64,000 nt of DNA from the NCBI GenBank assembly GCA_003254885.1, contig QANT01004456.1:1-64000 (forward strand), written 5' to 3'. The stretch comes from Purshia tridentata. Lineage: Eukaryota > Streptophyta > Magnoliopsida > Rosales > Rosaceae. The notes under the pieces are model-generated. The model had not been told where the DNA came from and did no database searches. It worked only from the letters and a program-made list of their open reading frames with translations. Both the position numbers and the translations under genes were made by a program. Positions 1 to 12,536 of this stretch are shown piece by piece (within the stretch, counting starts at the first letter, position 1; every line of letters begins with the position of its first letter).

Positions 1-719
1 TATTTTTTTTGTAATTCTACCTTCCGCTCTCCACTCAGCCCGTCTTCTTTTTATACTGGCTGGTTAAGCCTTTCTACTTTCTATGAAGCATGGTTGTACT
101 TGTAAGTTATAACTTGTTCAATTCCTCAAACTACTTAACATAGGAGAAAAAAAAAAGATTTAAGAATGTTAGGATTAGTTTCCAAAACAATAAAAAGTTT
201 ATAATATGTATTTTTTTGTATCTGGATATAGTACTAAAATTAAAATTAATGTTTATTTATACTTAACGTTTTACTTACGCTTCATCTAGTGTATATAATT
301 AAATAAAATAAGATAGATAATAAAATTATATATGTTTAAAGAGAATAGGAATAATGTTTTTTTATTTAAAACAAGAGATAGTAATAAGATGAATTAGATA
401 TGATCGGAAGAATAAGTTTATAAAAAATAAGTTTTTTTTTTATATTCAGTCTATCTCGATTATCAACAAAATAGGAGCCTAGGATTAGGAGAAAACAAAA
501 CAATTTTATTTTGACGAAACAAAAAAAAATTGTTTGGCTTACGCAGCTTAAGTAACTTACGTTAAAGTGTTAATTAACTTAATTGAGATAAAATAAAAGT
601 TGAAGACGTTAGTATTTATTAGTTTGACGACCCAACTGGCAAAAAACAGTATTTATTAGTTTGACACTGTTTTTATTTTTGGTTTTTTTGGGTCATACAT
701 TCGCAATCGAAGATCCATT
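1..719. other. AT-rich intergenic DNA
   Basis: Very AT-rich sequence with many homopolymer runs and no open frame of useful length in any of the six frames. Near 620-665 a short 'tatttattagtttgac' segment occurs twice about 37 bp apart. Nothing resembles a gene end, tRNA or transposon end with confidence. It is probably the distal promoter of the helicase gene that follows. Confidence 0.6.
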
Positions 720-817
720 GTTCTAAACGCTACCGTTGGCTGGCTCTCTCTCCGTCTATCTCTCTTCCCTGCAAACCCTATAAACAGTGCGGAGACTCGG
801 CCATTACAGCTTTACAG
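720..817 (+). promoter_or_regulatory. Probable transcription start and non-coding first exon of the SNF2/RING gene
   Basis: A CT-rich stretch (about 740-770) is followed by a telo-box-like AAACCCTAT (about 773), then a GC-richer 98-bp block ending in a plausible splice donor after 'tttacag' at 817. CT tracts and telo-boxes are common near transcription starts of housekeeping plant genes. There is no long open frame, so it would be 5' untranslated and spliced to the exon before 2604. Inferred from composition and splice signals only; transcript data would settle it. Confidence 0.45.
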
Positions 818-1364
818 GTTTTGCTTCCCTTTTAATTTGTTGTTTCTCTTATTTTCTGTGTATTTGAATGTGTAAAGATTTGAACTTGGGTTATTGGCCA
901 AAAAAAAAAAAAAGATTTGAACTTGGGTTCAGCATGATNAAGAATTGAACTTGGGTTCAGCATGATGAGCTTTGTACTGAACCAAAATGGCTTCGCTTAT
1001 CACTTTTCTTATATCCATTGCATGCTTTATCTTTGCAATTGACCATTCTCTTCTGGGTTGAACCTAAATTTTGTTGGTACTTAATATCTATACAAAATTT
1101 GTAGCAATCGTTGAATTATCGAAGGGCTTGTGAAGCTTGTTTATGGCTGTTGTATTTAGGACATTGGTTATATTTGTATTTTTTTAAAAGAAAAATTATA
1201 GTCGGAGAGGAGAGGATCAAGCTTCCCATTATTGAGTATTTTTTAGGGCGTTCAGTAGTTATGCGACGAGAGAAGTTATTTCCTAATTCAAGTGTTAGCC
1301 TTTTGATTTTACTAATATCAGGGTTCACTAGTAGCACTCTACCATACATTTTGAGCATCCGGCT

Positions 1365-1556
1365 ATTTTTTATTTTTTTAATACCCGGAAATCCTCCAAA
1401 CCCAGGCTCGAAACTGGGGACTCCTGCCAAACCTTACAATTGTTAGGAAGCAGGAAACTCTAGCAAATAGCTAGGTAGGTAGGTAAGTTTGGGGGATTTG
1501 AACCCCAGACCACATGGGAGCAAACCATGGCCCTGACCATTCCGAACAAACCCTTT
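1365..1556 (-). mobile_element. Candidate tRNA-derived SINE fragment in the 5' intron
   Basis: On the minus strand, around 1490-1510, the sequence GGGGTTCAAATCCCC forms a perfect T-arm-like stem and contains a match to the RNA polymerase III B box (GGTTCAAATCC, consensus GGTTCRANNCC). The minus strand then runs about 120 bases to an A-rich end near 1365-1380. Internal B box plus A-rich 3' end is the layout of plant SINEs. A good A box was not found, and the flanks show no clear target duplication. It could instead be a decayed tRNA-like fragment. Confidence 0.35.
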
Positions 1557-2603
1557 TTGATCGGCTAATCAATTAAATGCTCAGCCAAATCCTTGAATAT
1601 CAATGATCAATCAAATTGTTATTGGGTTTATGCCTAGTTCTTGCTGCATATATCTAGATATACCCATATGAAATTAAACAGTAACTGATAAATACGTGAT
1701 AATGCAACTTCCTTAAGACCTTGCCCACCCTCTTCCAAGTTAAAATCTTTCTTTTGGTATACTTATTATGTTCGTAGGAGAGGCTTCCTGCCTTCCTAAG
1801 GTTTGCTTCTGTTTGACTTATCCTATGTAGTGCTTCTAACCTCTGAACCAAAATCGACATAATCTTCATTCTTAACTATGGCAACATTCCATTTCTTTTA
1901 ATTGGATAAAAAAGGTCAGATATGCCTGTTAATTGATGCTTATTTTATATGTTTTCTTATTGTGTTTCAATGGTTATATAAAACTAATGAGGTGTTGATT
2001 AGACACGTATCTACTGTTCTTATGATTATCACTTGAGATAACATTGATGATCTTATCTTCCTTACTTGTGTTAAAAAGCGTCCCTTTTCATGCAGTAGTG
2101 ATTTTATTCCTGTTTTGATGTTTTTTAAATTATGTTAGTTGTTTCGTGCTTTCTATATAAGCTATATAACCATTATCTAAGCTATCATATCACACAAGAA
2201 AAGACAGATAAGTTGAGCCTTCCTTCTTGCATCCATTTCTGTGCAGTTCAAATTATTTTATTTCCCGTGCAAGAGGTTTCCAAAATCAAGTTTTTAACCA
2301 CACCTGAATCTGCTGTTCTGGAGGAAGATGCAGTTTGCTTAGATGTTTGATCATGTGGATCATCTTCATGATTTCTTTGATTCAACTTGGAGATGTTGCT
2401 TCTTTTTAAGTGGACGGATTGGCAGTTTTATCTCAGAGTATTGCACAGATGTGGTGAGTTATTTTAATAAAACCTGTTGCTCCTGTGGTTATGTTGCTGC
2501 ACCATGAGATCTCGACAATACTTCTTAATTTCAGATTGGCTTACCTTCAAGGAACTCTCTTTTTAAATTCGTTGAAGAAAGGGAAACTCAACTTTCAACC
2601 TTC

Positions 2604-5600
2604 ATGGCTCAGAGGGAATTTATAGATATTAGTTCATCTGATAGTGAATTAGAGATGGAAGAGTCCTTATCTGTCAATGGTAGAGTTCTTCCACATTGGG
2701 AATCCACATCTGGCACAAATTCAATGAGCAAAGGTTAGACTGGGTTTTGTATTTCAAGAGCCTGCCTATGTTTAAATTTAAGTTCTATGTATTATTAATC
2801 ACATGACAATTGATGAAATTTGCAGACTATGCTGGCAAGTCTAGAAAGGTGCCTTCTCCTAGAAGGGCATATGCTTCTAATGGAAGCTCTTCTAATGTTA
2901 ATCAACATACGCAGGTGAAACAGAAGTTTCATCCTGGTTCAAGTGATGACACTAGAGCCTCCAATCGACAGGTTGTCAGAGCGGATGGTTCTACGTATTT
3001 CACAGAAAATGGAAATGTGGGTCAGCCTCAGACTGTTAATTCACGAATTGCTAATATTTCTGCTACAGACTATGAGAAATTTTCATCCCGACAGGCTCTG
3101 AAGAGGACCCTTCCATTATCTATTCAGCCAGCACCAAGCACTAAATTAAACACTGCAATAGATAACATGGCCCATCATCAGTTTGGTGATACTTATGGAA
3201 CCTCTTACCATTCAGCAGCGCCAAGTGTAACCAATAGCAAGGGCTTTATGAGAGACCATTCTATCAGGGTCAGTGGCAGTGAATTTATTTTGTCCGAAAG
3301 CAGTGGAAGTAGGATCCTGCCTCCCTCTTTGATGCATGCAAAGTCATTTTCTACTTCCCAGTTTGCTAGTTCAAGTGAACCAGCATACCACCCTGGGATG
3401 GGTGAAGAAAGGGTTGCTGAAAGTGACGAGAGACTGGTATATCAAGCGGCATTACAGGTATTTCTTGCAGCCAGTTCTAGTATTGTTCAAAATGTCTGCA
3501 GTGTAAATAAGATCTTGACCTTTCCCTTGTTTTGTATGAGTCTAAATTGTCTGACCAGAAAGTTTAAGTAATTGGCATATTTTGCAATCATTAGGAAGGA
3601 TATGCTTTCATTTTAAAAAATTTATCTTTCACCACCACCGTTTTAATTGTTGCCACCTGCTCCATTCACCACTACTGTTGCCCCTACCATCATTGTAATC
3701 TTTGACTAGCCAACAAATTCTTTTTGAAGCACTAAGGAAGTTTGGTTCCTGCAGGATCTCAATCAACCAAAAGTTGAAGCTACTTTACCTGATGGTCTTT
3801 TGTCGGTCCCTCTTCTACGACATCAGGTTTTTTTCTCTATCTATTATAATTGTTCTATCATTTTTGTGAATACATGTTTTTGAACTTTAATCCGTTTACT
3901 TCACAGAAAATTGCCTTAGCATGGATGCTTCAGAAGGAAACTAGAAGTTTGCATTGTTTAGGCGGAATCTTAGCAGATGATCAGGTAATTCAATAATAGT
4001 CTGCTGGCCTCTAAATCTGACTTATTGTTTGGTGCTTGGCTAAAGATTTTATCTGTTGCTGTATTTGGATTCATAATTCTTTTATCTTACAGGGCCTTGG
4101 TAAGACAATATCAATGATTGCCCTTATACAAATGCAGAGGTCGTTGCATTCAAAATCAAAATCTGAAGATTTAGGCAATCATGAAACTGAAGCTTTAAAT
4201 TTGGATGATGATGAGGACAATGGCGGTGGTGGTTCGGATAAAGTCAATAAGACTGAAGAATCTGATGACCTTAAATCAACTCCAGCAGTTAGTACCTCTG
4301 CACGGCCATTTAAAAAGCAGAGGCCAGCAGCTGGTACATTGGTTGTATGTCCAGCAAGTGTTCTTCGACAGTGGGCTAGGGAGCTGGATGATAAGGTTGC
4401 TGAGGAAGCAAAGCTGTCGGTCCTTATTTATCATGGAGGCAGCAGGACGAAGAATCCTGAACAACTGGCTAGCTATGATGTGGTTCTCACAACATATGCT
4501 ATTGTAACCAACGAAGTCCCAAAACAACCTTTAGTTGATGAGGATGAAGCTGATGAGAAAAATGGGGAAAAGTATGGATTATCTTCTGAATTTTCTATTA
4601 ATAAGAAACGAAAAAAGGCTTCTATTGCCAGTAAGAAGGGAAAGAAGGGCAGAAAAGGAATTGACAGTTCCTCTATTGATTGTGGTTCTGGGGCACTTGC
4701 AAGAGTTGGTTGGTTTAGGGTAATACTAGATGAAGCTCAGACGATTAAGAATCACAGAACTCAAGTGGCTAGAGCCTGCTGTAGCCTTCGAGCCAAAAGA
4801 AGGTGGTGTCTATCTGGTACACCAATACAGAATGCAATTGATGATTTATACAGTTACTTCAGATTTCTGAAATATGACCCCTATGCTGTATATAAATCAT
4901 TCTACAATACTATTAAGGTTCCAATATCCAGAAATTCAATCAATGGTTACAAGAAGCTCCAAGCAGTTCTGAGGGCTATAATGATGCGTCGAACAAAAGG
5001 TGAATGCTTTGTCCTAGTCATTTGGACTTTGTGGATAATTGGTAGTTATTTCTGTTTGTGACCTTTCAGAATTCATTAAACTTGATGTGCTCTGAATTCT
5101 TATGTGATCCATGCTAATATGCATAGTATGACATGAGTCTCTCATTTGTTTGCCTTTTTGGCTGTATATGTGGCTTGACTTTTCTTGTTGAATTAGGTAA
5201 TCCACTGATATTTATTCTAGCTTTCTTTAGCTACTGATTTGTACAAACATGTCACTAATTGTTTTTAGCTATTTATGTAGATCTATTTATAAAATGTCTA
5301 ATATGTTATTACTCCAATGGTCTGAATTAGTATGGATGTGGTGCTGATCATCAATAATTATTGTGTATAGGAACATTGATTGATGGGCAACCTATAATTA
5401 ATTTACCACCAAAAACAATATGCCTGAGTAAAGTGGAGTTCTCTTCTGAGGAGCGAGCCTTCTATACTAAGCTAGAAGCCGATTCACGCACTAAATTCAA
5501 GGTGCATTCTCTATAATTTTATTCGTTCTACTCAAGGTGATGGAATCTGACTGTTTTGTACCATAGTCATCTGATTTTTCTTGGAATTTCTCAAGTTGTA

Positions 5601-8386
5601 AATGAAAAATGTTGATAATAGATTTATTAAAGGAAAATAGATGTACAGTGTTTCTTATGGGCCCAATACATGCTTACTTTGTTGTTTTTTTTTTTACTTC
5701 CAATAAATAGATATTGTGTGTGGGGGGGAACACCTTATTATACCAAATTTATGTTTCTTTATAGTTTAGTATGTGATGACCATAATAGAGATTAAGGCTG
5801 GAACAAGTTGGGAAACAAAAGTGGTCATATAATGATATCAGTCTTCAGAATCTTTTTCAGAAATATGGTTCAAAGTAAAAGGTTAGCTGTACTTGTACAT
5901 TACATTAGGGTCGAATAAAGAAAAGAAAAAAGGTAAAGAAGGCATGGACGTGAACATTTGAATTTATGATACATGATTGACATGAGGAGATCTGTTGTCA
6001 CAAACAGTAATTGCACATGTTTACTCTCACATTGCACTTCTTTTCTTTTTACTAGATATTCTCATGCTGAATTCTATCGTACCTTGCAGGCATATGCTGC
6101 TGCTGGCACAGTGAATCAAAACTATGCGAATATCCTTTTGATGCTTTTGCGCCTCCGGCAGGCTTGTGACCACCCACTGCTTGTTAAAGGATATGACTCT
6201 GACTGTGTTGGGAAAGATTCTGTAGAAATGGCAAGGACACTTCCCAAGGATCTGCTTATCCATCTATTGCATCTGTTGGAAACTTCTTTGGCCATTTGTC
6301 GTGTATGCAATGTGAGCTTTCTTAAAACCTTTCCCCACATTTTTTCTTTGTGCATTCTCTCTCTACTAGTGTATTTATATTACATTTGTGTGTATAAACC
6401 AATGTACCTATGTAAGGTTCTTTTTTATCAAAGAAAAAATTAATTATATAAATTTGAAGAAAATATATAGGCATGCTTAGCTAATTCTTAGGATTTGTTA
6501 AGGAATCTTGACACACTCCTTTTCAAACTGCTTGCTATCAGTGATTTTAACATTGGCCATTATTGTCAGTTACCCAGTAACTTTTTAAGTATTTCTCATA
6601 GGAATTTATTGCACTGATGATTATCTTGCAAATTGACAGCGTCCAAATAGTAAAAGACTTTTGTTTGAACATGATAGACCTATCTAATTCTTCGAGTATT
6701 TGATTCTTTTGACAGGATCCACCCGAGGACCCTGTTGTTACTATGTGTGGCCATGTTTTCTGCTACCAGTGCGTATCAGAATATTTGACGGGTGAAGACA
6801 ATATGTGCCCTGCTACTGATTGTAAAGAACAAGTTGGTCCTGATGTTGTTTTCTCCAAATCCACTCTCATAAGTTGCATCTCTGATGATCTTGATGATAG
6901 TCCAACGAATTCTCAGTTGCTTGAGAAATCAGTAGTGGTACAGAATGAGTATAATTCATCTAAAATCAGAGCTATTATTGGGATTTTGCAGTCGCATTGC
7001 AAGTTAAATGGCCCAAATTTGGAACAATATAATTCCACAGGATACAGTGGTGAATCTTCTTTTGGTAACAAAAACTCAAATGGTAGCTATTCAGGCATTG
7101 ATGTTGTAAAGAACACAACAGTAGTTTCAAACTCACCAAATGACGGACCAATAAAAACAATCATTTTCTCCCAATGGACTAAGATGTTGGACTTAGTTGA
7201 GATGTCATTGAACATGTATTGTATACAGTACAGAAGGCTTGATGGCACAATGAGTCTGGCGTCAAGAGACAGGGCTGTCAAAGATTTCAACACTGATCCA
7301 GAGGTTTTTGTCCTGTCCTTGATAAATTGCTGAAATAATGCATAACTGTTTATGTGCATTCATCATCATTTTTTTTCTTCTTTTAAATGGACAAGTTTGG
7401 AAAACCTGAACCTCATAATGATACTTATGTTAGATTGTGCTTTAGTGTACTTACTTTGTTATGAGGAATTGTTAACACATGCATGATAGCTCTTTTACTG
7501 CTTCAATCTGGTGATTAATTTCAAGATCTTAATGGTTGAGATGTATTGCAGATAACTGTTATGCTTATGTCACTGAAGGCAGGAAACCTTGGTCTAAACA
7601 TGGTTGCTGCATGTCATGTTATCCTTTTGGATCTTTGGTGGAATCCAACTACTGAAGATCAAGCTGTTGATCGGGCACATAGAATTGGACAGACTCGACC
7701 TGTTACCGTAACACGTCTCACTATTAAGGATACGGTGGAGGACAGGATATTAGCTCTACAGGTATGATCTCTTACTCACTATTCCTACCACCCTGTTTGG
7801 ATTTTAGTTTTGATGTAATTCTCATTTTTCTTTAGTTTTCCTTTTCCTTCTCTAATTCTTGTTTTCTATAGGATGGTTTTTTAGAACAGTATCAGGTGCA
7901 AAAAATAGTATTTTGAACTATTCCATTTTCTTAGTATCAAAATCAAGTTTCTAGGACTCGAAATTTTTTTTTTTTTTGTTGTTGTTGTTCTCCTTGTGCT
8001 TTCTTCTTTCTCTCATTTCTTTATAAGCCTTCTGAAACATTCACAAACCGTTGCTATCAATTCTTGTAATGTGAACTGTTATGTCTTTTTTTTTACACTG
8101 TGTTTCCTAGTCTATGATCCTTAATTATGATTGAAGTGTAGCAGAATTACATGTGCTAGGCTTTGGTTGGGAGGGGGTAGGACAGGGTCAAGGAGTGTCA
8201 CTTAAGTTGGGATGTGAAGATGGAATACTTCACAGACACGTTAGATGGATAACATGTTGTCTTTTACTCCCTTTTTTGCAGGAAGAGAAGAGAAAAATGG
8301 TTGCATCTGCTTTTGGTGAAGATCATAGTGGAGGCTCTGCAGCTCGTCTGACAGTTGAGGATCTCACATACCTATTTATGGTTTAG
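2604..8386 (+). CDS. FRG1: SNF2-family RING-finger helicase-like protein (FRG1/CHR27 type)
   Basis: Ten coding exons join in frame: 2604-2733, 2826-3457, 3755-3826, 3907-3984, 4093-4999, 5371-5501, 6090-6311, 6716-7303, 7552-7761, 8282-8386, giving 1024 residues. Order: Ser-rich acidic N-terminus ([11 protein letters not shown] near residue 7), SNF2 ATPase lobe with Walker A DDQGLGKT (about 302-309) and Walker B-like ILDEAQ (about 517), then a C3HC4 RING ([22 protein letters not shown]; about 720-766) and helicase lobe C ([17 protein letters not shown]), ending YLFMV. A RING inside an SNF2 ATPase is the Rad5/HLTF arrangement. The closest match I recall is Arabidopsis FRG1/CHR27 (At3g20010; about 1050 residues), which supports RNA-directed DNA methylation in the nucleus. 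An upstream ATG at 2343 is also in frame through a small intron (2454-2534) and would add 60 residues. I chose 2604 because similarity starts there. Confidence 0.93.
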
Positions 8387-11000
8387 AACACAACCAGTCC
8401 ATTCACTTTTGTGTTTTGAGCTTAAGTATTTTTGCCACAGCTCAAAGCATGTCTAGAAACAAAATTTCAGAGAATTAAACATGAACCGTGGTGATAAATG
8501 AAGTAATTAGGAAATGTGCATATGGGACTGATGGGTTTAGAGTCTTGGACACATTTGCATGATAAGCTGCATTAGTTTTTGACTTCCTAGGCCAAACAAG
8601 GCATTTTTGTTCCCATCAAGTGCTGAGATAGCAAGCACAGTGCGGCTGTAAATATTCTAAGCTTTATTTATTGTGACAAGACTGTAGTTGTTTTTATTTT
8701 TATTTTTGTTAATATAATATAAATGTTCTTTTATGTGATAATATCGCAACAATATGGAATTGAAGGGATGAATTCTCAGTGAAAGTAACTGTGGTTTTCA
8801 CGTGTGGAGGAGGCATTGGTTGGACGAAATGTCATGGGAGTTTGAAGTGCCTTGCAGCAAGTTGCTGCCTGGTAAGTTGGAAAGGTCTAATAGTATTACT
8901 CTTGAAATATTCTTTTGAATTAAATCTTTGGCTGTCAATGATAAATCGTCCTACTACCTCATTGCTTGTCACGTCACATCAGAGACATCAAATGTTGTAG
9001 AAAGAAGGAAAATAAATTGACAAGACTGAGCAGCGGGCATGGCATGTTATGGACCTTAAATTGCTAGTTATGTCCACTATGTCATGCTACATTTTCCACT
9101 TGAATAACACTACTTGTATATACCAGTTTCGTAGTTGCCTCCATTTTGGATTTTGATGAGAGGTAGGGTGTAGGAAAGTACAAGTGGCTCACATCTGCCC
9201 TAGTGGGGGAAAAAAAAAATTACAAAATTATGGCTACTGTCAAATAATTCGAAATTAGATTACTGTCCCATGGAACCAAAGAAAATGAGTATCCCTACTA
9301 CAATAATATGATATTTCTCTAACATATAAAATACCTAGAAATAACAGGTGGAGAAAAAAAGAAAAAAAAAAGAGAAATTTTTTAATGAGTGGTATGGTAT
9401 CTAGTATGATAACAAGAATGTAATGAAAGAAACAAAGTATTTTAATATTTTTTGATTTTTAACTTAAAAGTCTTCTCCAGTGAATAAAGAACTGACAAGG
9501 TTTTCTTTGATGCATATTCTCCACCGTTTTCCTCTTTTCTCGGTTTCATGTCCCATTATTAGTGTTTTTGCAAGCAAGAGCTTTGTTTGTCATACTCATA
9601 CCCACCGTTTCATCATGTTAATGTTGTGAGTTTTATTAGAAAAAATAATAATAATCATTTGTACAGATTTTTTAATCAAACAATAAAATTTGGAAAACTT
9701 TATACTCCTTTTCAGTTTTAATTTCAATTCAATACATGACATTTTTCATTTATATTTGCAAAAAATAAAAGGTTGGGGCAATTGGGTGTGAAAGAAAATT
9801 GAAAGTATATCCCAACTTATCCTAATTTGTGAGCAAAGCTCTCCCGGTGAGTCAATCATATTGCTTTTATTGATTCCCTTGCTTTCTCCAATTTCCCCAA
9901 CAAATTCTGACTTTTGTGGGCCTAAATAAAGTGGTTACCATACCCATTACCCGAGGAGGTTTGATACATGGCCGAACAGCATAAACCACTCAAAAATCAA
10001 CATCATTAATTTCATCGTCTCTAAGAGATGGAAGTTAGAACTAGTAGTGGAAATGTGGGATACTAAGTAGTCTATTTAATGGTGTTCCTAATCTCGCATA
10101 TTTGAATAGGGGACCTTGGCCAAAAAAAAAAAGAAAAGGGGACAAAAGTAACCTAATTTAATCTGAAATCTTGCAAAAGAGAAAAAAGTGAATGCCTTTG
10201 TAAAAGTCATTGCTTGAATGCACTCCAACTTGGGTAACACCAAATGTAGACCAAGACCCTTAGTGATGGCTTTACATGTCCAAAACGGTGGTGGCTCCCT
10301 TAGCTCATGATTCAAACAAACACCATATAGCAGCCTTAATTAGAGTGAGAGAGGAAAAGAAGGCTTTGGTTTATGGGCAATGAGAAAATGTGTGAAAGCT
10401 CACGAGTCATTTGTAGTTGGATATATGGGGTTAAAAGGGGTCTCTTGGATTCTCATGTTTATATATACATACATAAAATAAAACTTTGAAAAAGGGTGCT
10501 TTAAATTCTAATACCCAAGTAAAAGTAAGCTAATTAATGGCCTTTTCTTTCTTGTGATTCTTTTTTGACTAGCTTCATTTCTCCCTTGGCCTTGGGAATG
10601 TTTGACTCTTTTATATCATCCCCTTGGCCTTTGTTTAATAAAGATGCATATGATCAAAAGCTTTTGCTTTGCCCACCCATGCCACTATTTTTAACACTAG
10701 ACCCTTTTCTTGCTAAGTGAAAAGTGAAAGGCATTACTTTAGACATAGTCCATAATATCACATTTACTTACATTGACACGAACAAAAGCCACATGATATC
10801 ATCAATACATCTAATAACTTTCACGAACCTACTATAACTCTGTCATGAACATATTAACTAAAAGACTAGCTACCAAAATTCAAGCATATATCTTTTAAGT
10901 AATAAATAAATATCTACTACTTCTTAGCATATATTTCTACTAAAATAAGCGATTAAGTATAGTAAATAGTAATAGTAGTAGTAGGCTAGTAGCTGGGTAG
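8387..11000. other. Intergenic region between convergent genes; 3' UTR of the helicase gene
   Basis: Roughly the first 350 bp should be the helicase 3' untranslated region. The rest is AT-rich with small open frames that lack codon structure, homology I recognise, or splice context. Short A-runs at 9210-9370 and 10121-10140 are the only repeats seen. The helicase and protease genes converge here, so no promoter is expected. No tRNA or transposon ends were found. Confidence 0.6.
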
Positions 11001-12536
11001 CTAGCAGACATTGGGTCCAAATCCCACAAAACCATTGGCTCCATCAAATGAAATTTGGATCCCCTCTTGCTGAATGTTTCCGATTATGGAAAGTCCTGCA
11101 GGGGAGGGCGCAAATGCAAAACAAAAGGTACCCTTGTCATCCACCGGAATCAGAAAATTCCTTGCTGGAAGAGTCAGGATCGGCCCACCCGAGAAATAAA
11201 ATGATACCGTTGGGACCCGCACCGACACAAACCCGTTTAGATCATAACACGTGTCAAATATGGAAACTCCACCCACCCGGGGGAGGTTTGTGGTCTGCTG
11301 AGCAAAACTGTTGCGGAAGGCCTCATAAGCCAACGTGGGGAATCTAGTGACGGCGGTGCCCGTGTCCATAACTACTCCCCCATTGCCCAATTCGGTTTGC
11401 CTGAATACGTCTTCGGATATGGGTACCCGCACCCCGCCAACTCCAAGACCCGAAAGCCCCACAAAGTAGAAACTCGGGGCCCGTTGGTTCCTGATCAAAG
11501 GGACCCACGCGGCTCCCACCGGCATGGCCCCACGCCCAAATTCCAGAGAGCCGGTGGCGTCAGTGCCCCGGCTGACTAAACAGTAAGTAAAAGCAGAGCC
11601 TGTCTGGCCGGCGAGCTGATCCACAAAGGACATGGGCCCACCTCCAAGGCCCAAAAGGCCAGCGGCGCCAACAAACATGCCCCGATTGGTATGGCCGCAG
11701 CCGATGGCGAGGTTTCGGATGAGAGCGCGGCCGAAGGTGAGAGTTTCGAGGGCGAGGGTGCCCTGAGTGAAGGAGCCGTCGCCGTAGGAGGCCTGGTAGC
11801 GGCATCGGCCAGCGTGGCAGCCAGGGTTCTGGAGGCGGCCGCAAAGGGAGGAGGAACATGAGACTCCGCTGTAAGAAGCAGAGAAGGCCGGGTCGAAGAT
11901 TGGGTCCGACTGGTGGTAGCATTGGGTACAAGGTTGACACTGAACCCACACAATATCACTACCGGAATCAATAACCACATATTGGCTTTTTGCAGGACTA
12001 CCCACGCCGATCCGTACAAAGTATTCGCCACTGCCTTGCTCCATACCCGAAACCACCTCCGACCCAAAATCCTCCATGAGCATATTATTATCAGAAGATG
12101 ATGAATTGGCGTTGCTGTTGGTTAGCCGCCGAATCAGGCTAGCAACCCTTTTCACGTCCCTTTGAATGCGTGCATGAAAAAGGTGCCGATGGCTATTACT
12201 ATGACTATCACCATCAGAGTTGCTGCTGTAGGATATCTTATCTCTGTGAACCACCTTCACCTTCCATTTGCCTCCACTACTACTTTCAGATTGACGAGTT
12301 TCGGTTGCATCAGTAGTAGTAGTAGTATCATCATCATCATCATTGCTGCTTCTTGTACTGTTGGATGTAGCACCAGGCGGCCTGATTTTTGTTGCAGCGA
12401 TTGTTTCTTTTACGTTAAACTCTTGAAAATCGGAGGTGGAAGTGGTGGTGGTGGTGGTGGCGGTGGTACAACTGATTATTAAGACTAGTGCTAGTATCAC
12501 GGCAGTTGTCACCTTGACAAGCACCATTGTTTTCAT
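11001..12536 (-). CDS. ASPG2: Secreted pepsin-like aspartic protease (ASPG2 type)
   Basis: One uninterrupted exon of 511 residues. The open frame extends to 12566 only with a GTG codon; the first ATG is at 12534-12536, so that start is used. A hydrophobic signal peptide (about residues 4-27) is followed by a low-complexity Thr/Ser/Asp-rich propeptide. The A1-family core carries both catalytic aspartates: IDSGSDIVW (Asp190) and MDTGTAVTRF (Asp391). The Cys-rich insert just after the first motif (VQCQPCTQC) is typical of plant nepenthesin-like enzymes. The C-terminus is GFVGFGPNVC. Arabidopsis ASPG1/ASPG2 act in drought and guard-cell physiology and are secretory; that role is family knowledge, not visible here. 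It lies next to the FRG1-like gene, as in Arabidopsis. Trinucleotide repeats in the propeptide encode the Asp and Thr runs. Confidence 0.92.
   Translation of the reverse strand: MKTMVLVKVTTAVILALVLIISCTTATTTTTTSTSDFQEFNVKETIAATKIRPPGATSNSTRSSNDDDDDTTTTTDATETRQSESSSGGKWKVKVVHRDKISYSSNSDGDSHSNSHRHLFHARIQRDVKRVASLIRRLTNSNANSSSSDNNMLMEDFGSEVVSGMEQGSGEYFVRIGVGSPAKSQYVVIDSGSDIVWVQCQPCTQCYHQSDPIFDPAFSASYSGVSCSSSLCGRLQNPGCHAGRCRYQASYGDGSFTQGTLALETLTFGRALIRNLAIGCGHTNRGMFVGAAGLLGLGGGPMSFVDQLAGQTGSAFTYCLVSRGTDATGSLEFGRGAMPVGAAWVPLIRNQRAPSFYFVGLSGLGVGGVRVPISEDVFRQTELGNGGVVMDTGTAVTRFPTLAYEAFRNSFAQQTTNLPRVGGVSIFDTCYDLNGFVSVRVPTVSFYFSGGPILTLPARNFLIPVDDKGTFCFAFAPSPAGLSIIGNIQQEGIQISFDGANGFVGFGPNVC

Noticed and set aside
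1111-1446. 111-codon plus-strand open frame
   Set aside because: Lies in the leader intron of the helicase gene, overlaps the SINE-like sequence, starts without ATG context and has no recognisable domain.
1490-1530. Possible intact tRNA gene on the minus strand
   Set aside because: Only a T-arm-like stem is present; no matching acceptor stem, D arm or anticodon arm could be folded.
11560-12067. Minus-strand open frames of 129 and 163 codons overlapping the protease
   Set aside because: They are alternative frames of the GC-rich single-exon ASPG2-type gene.
12162-12482. Plus-strand Ile/Gly-rich open frame
   Set aside because: Antisense to the triplet repeats of the protease propeptide.
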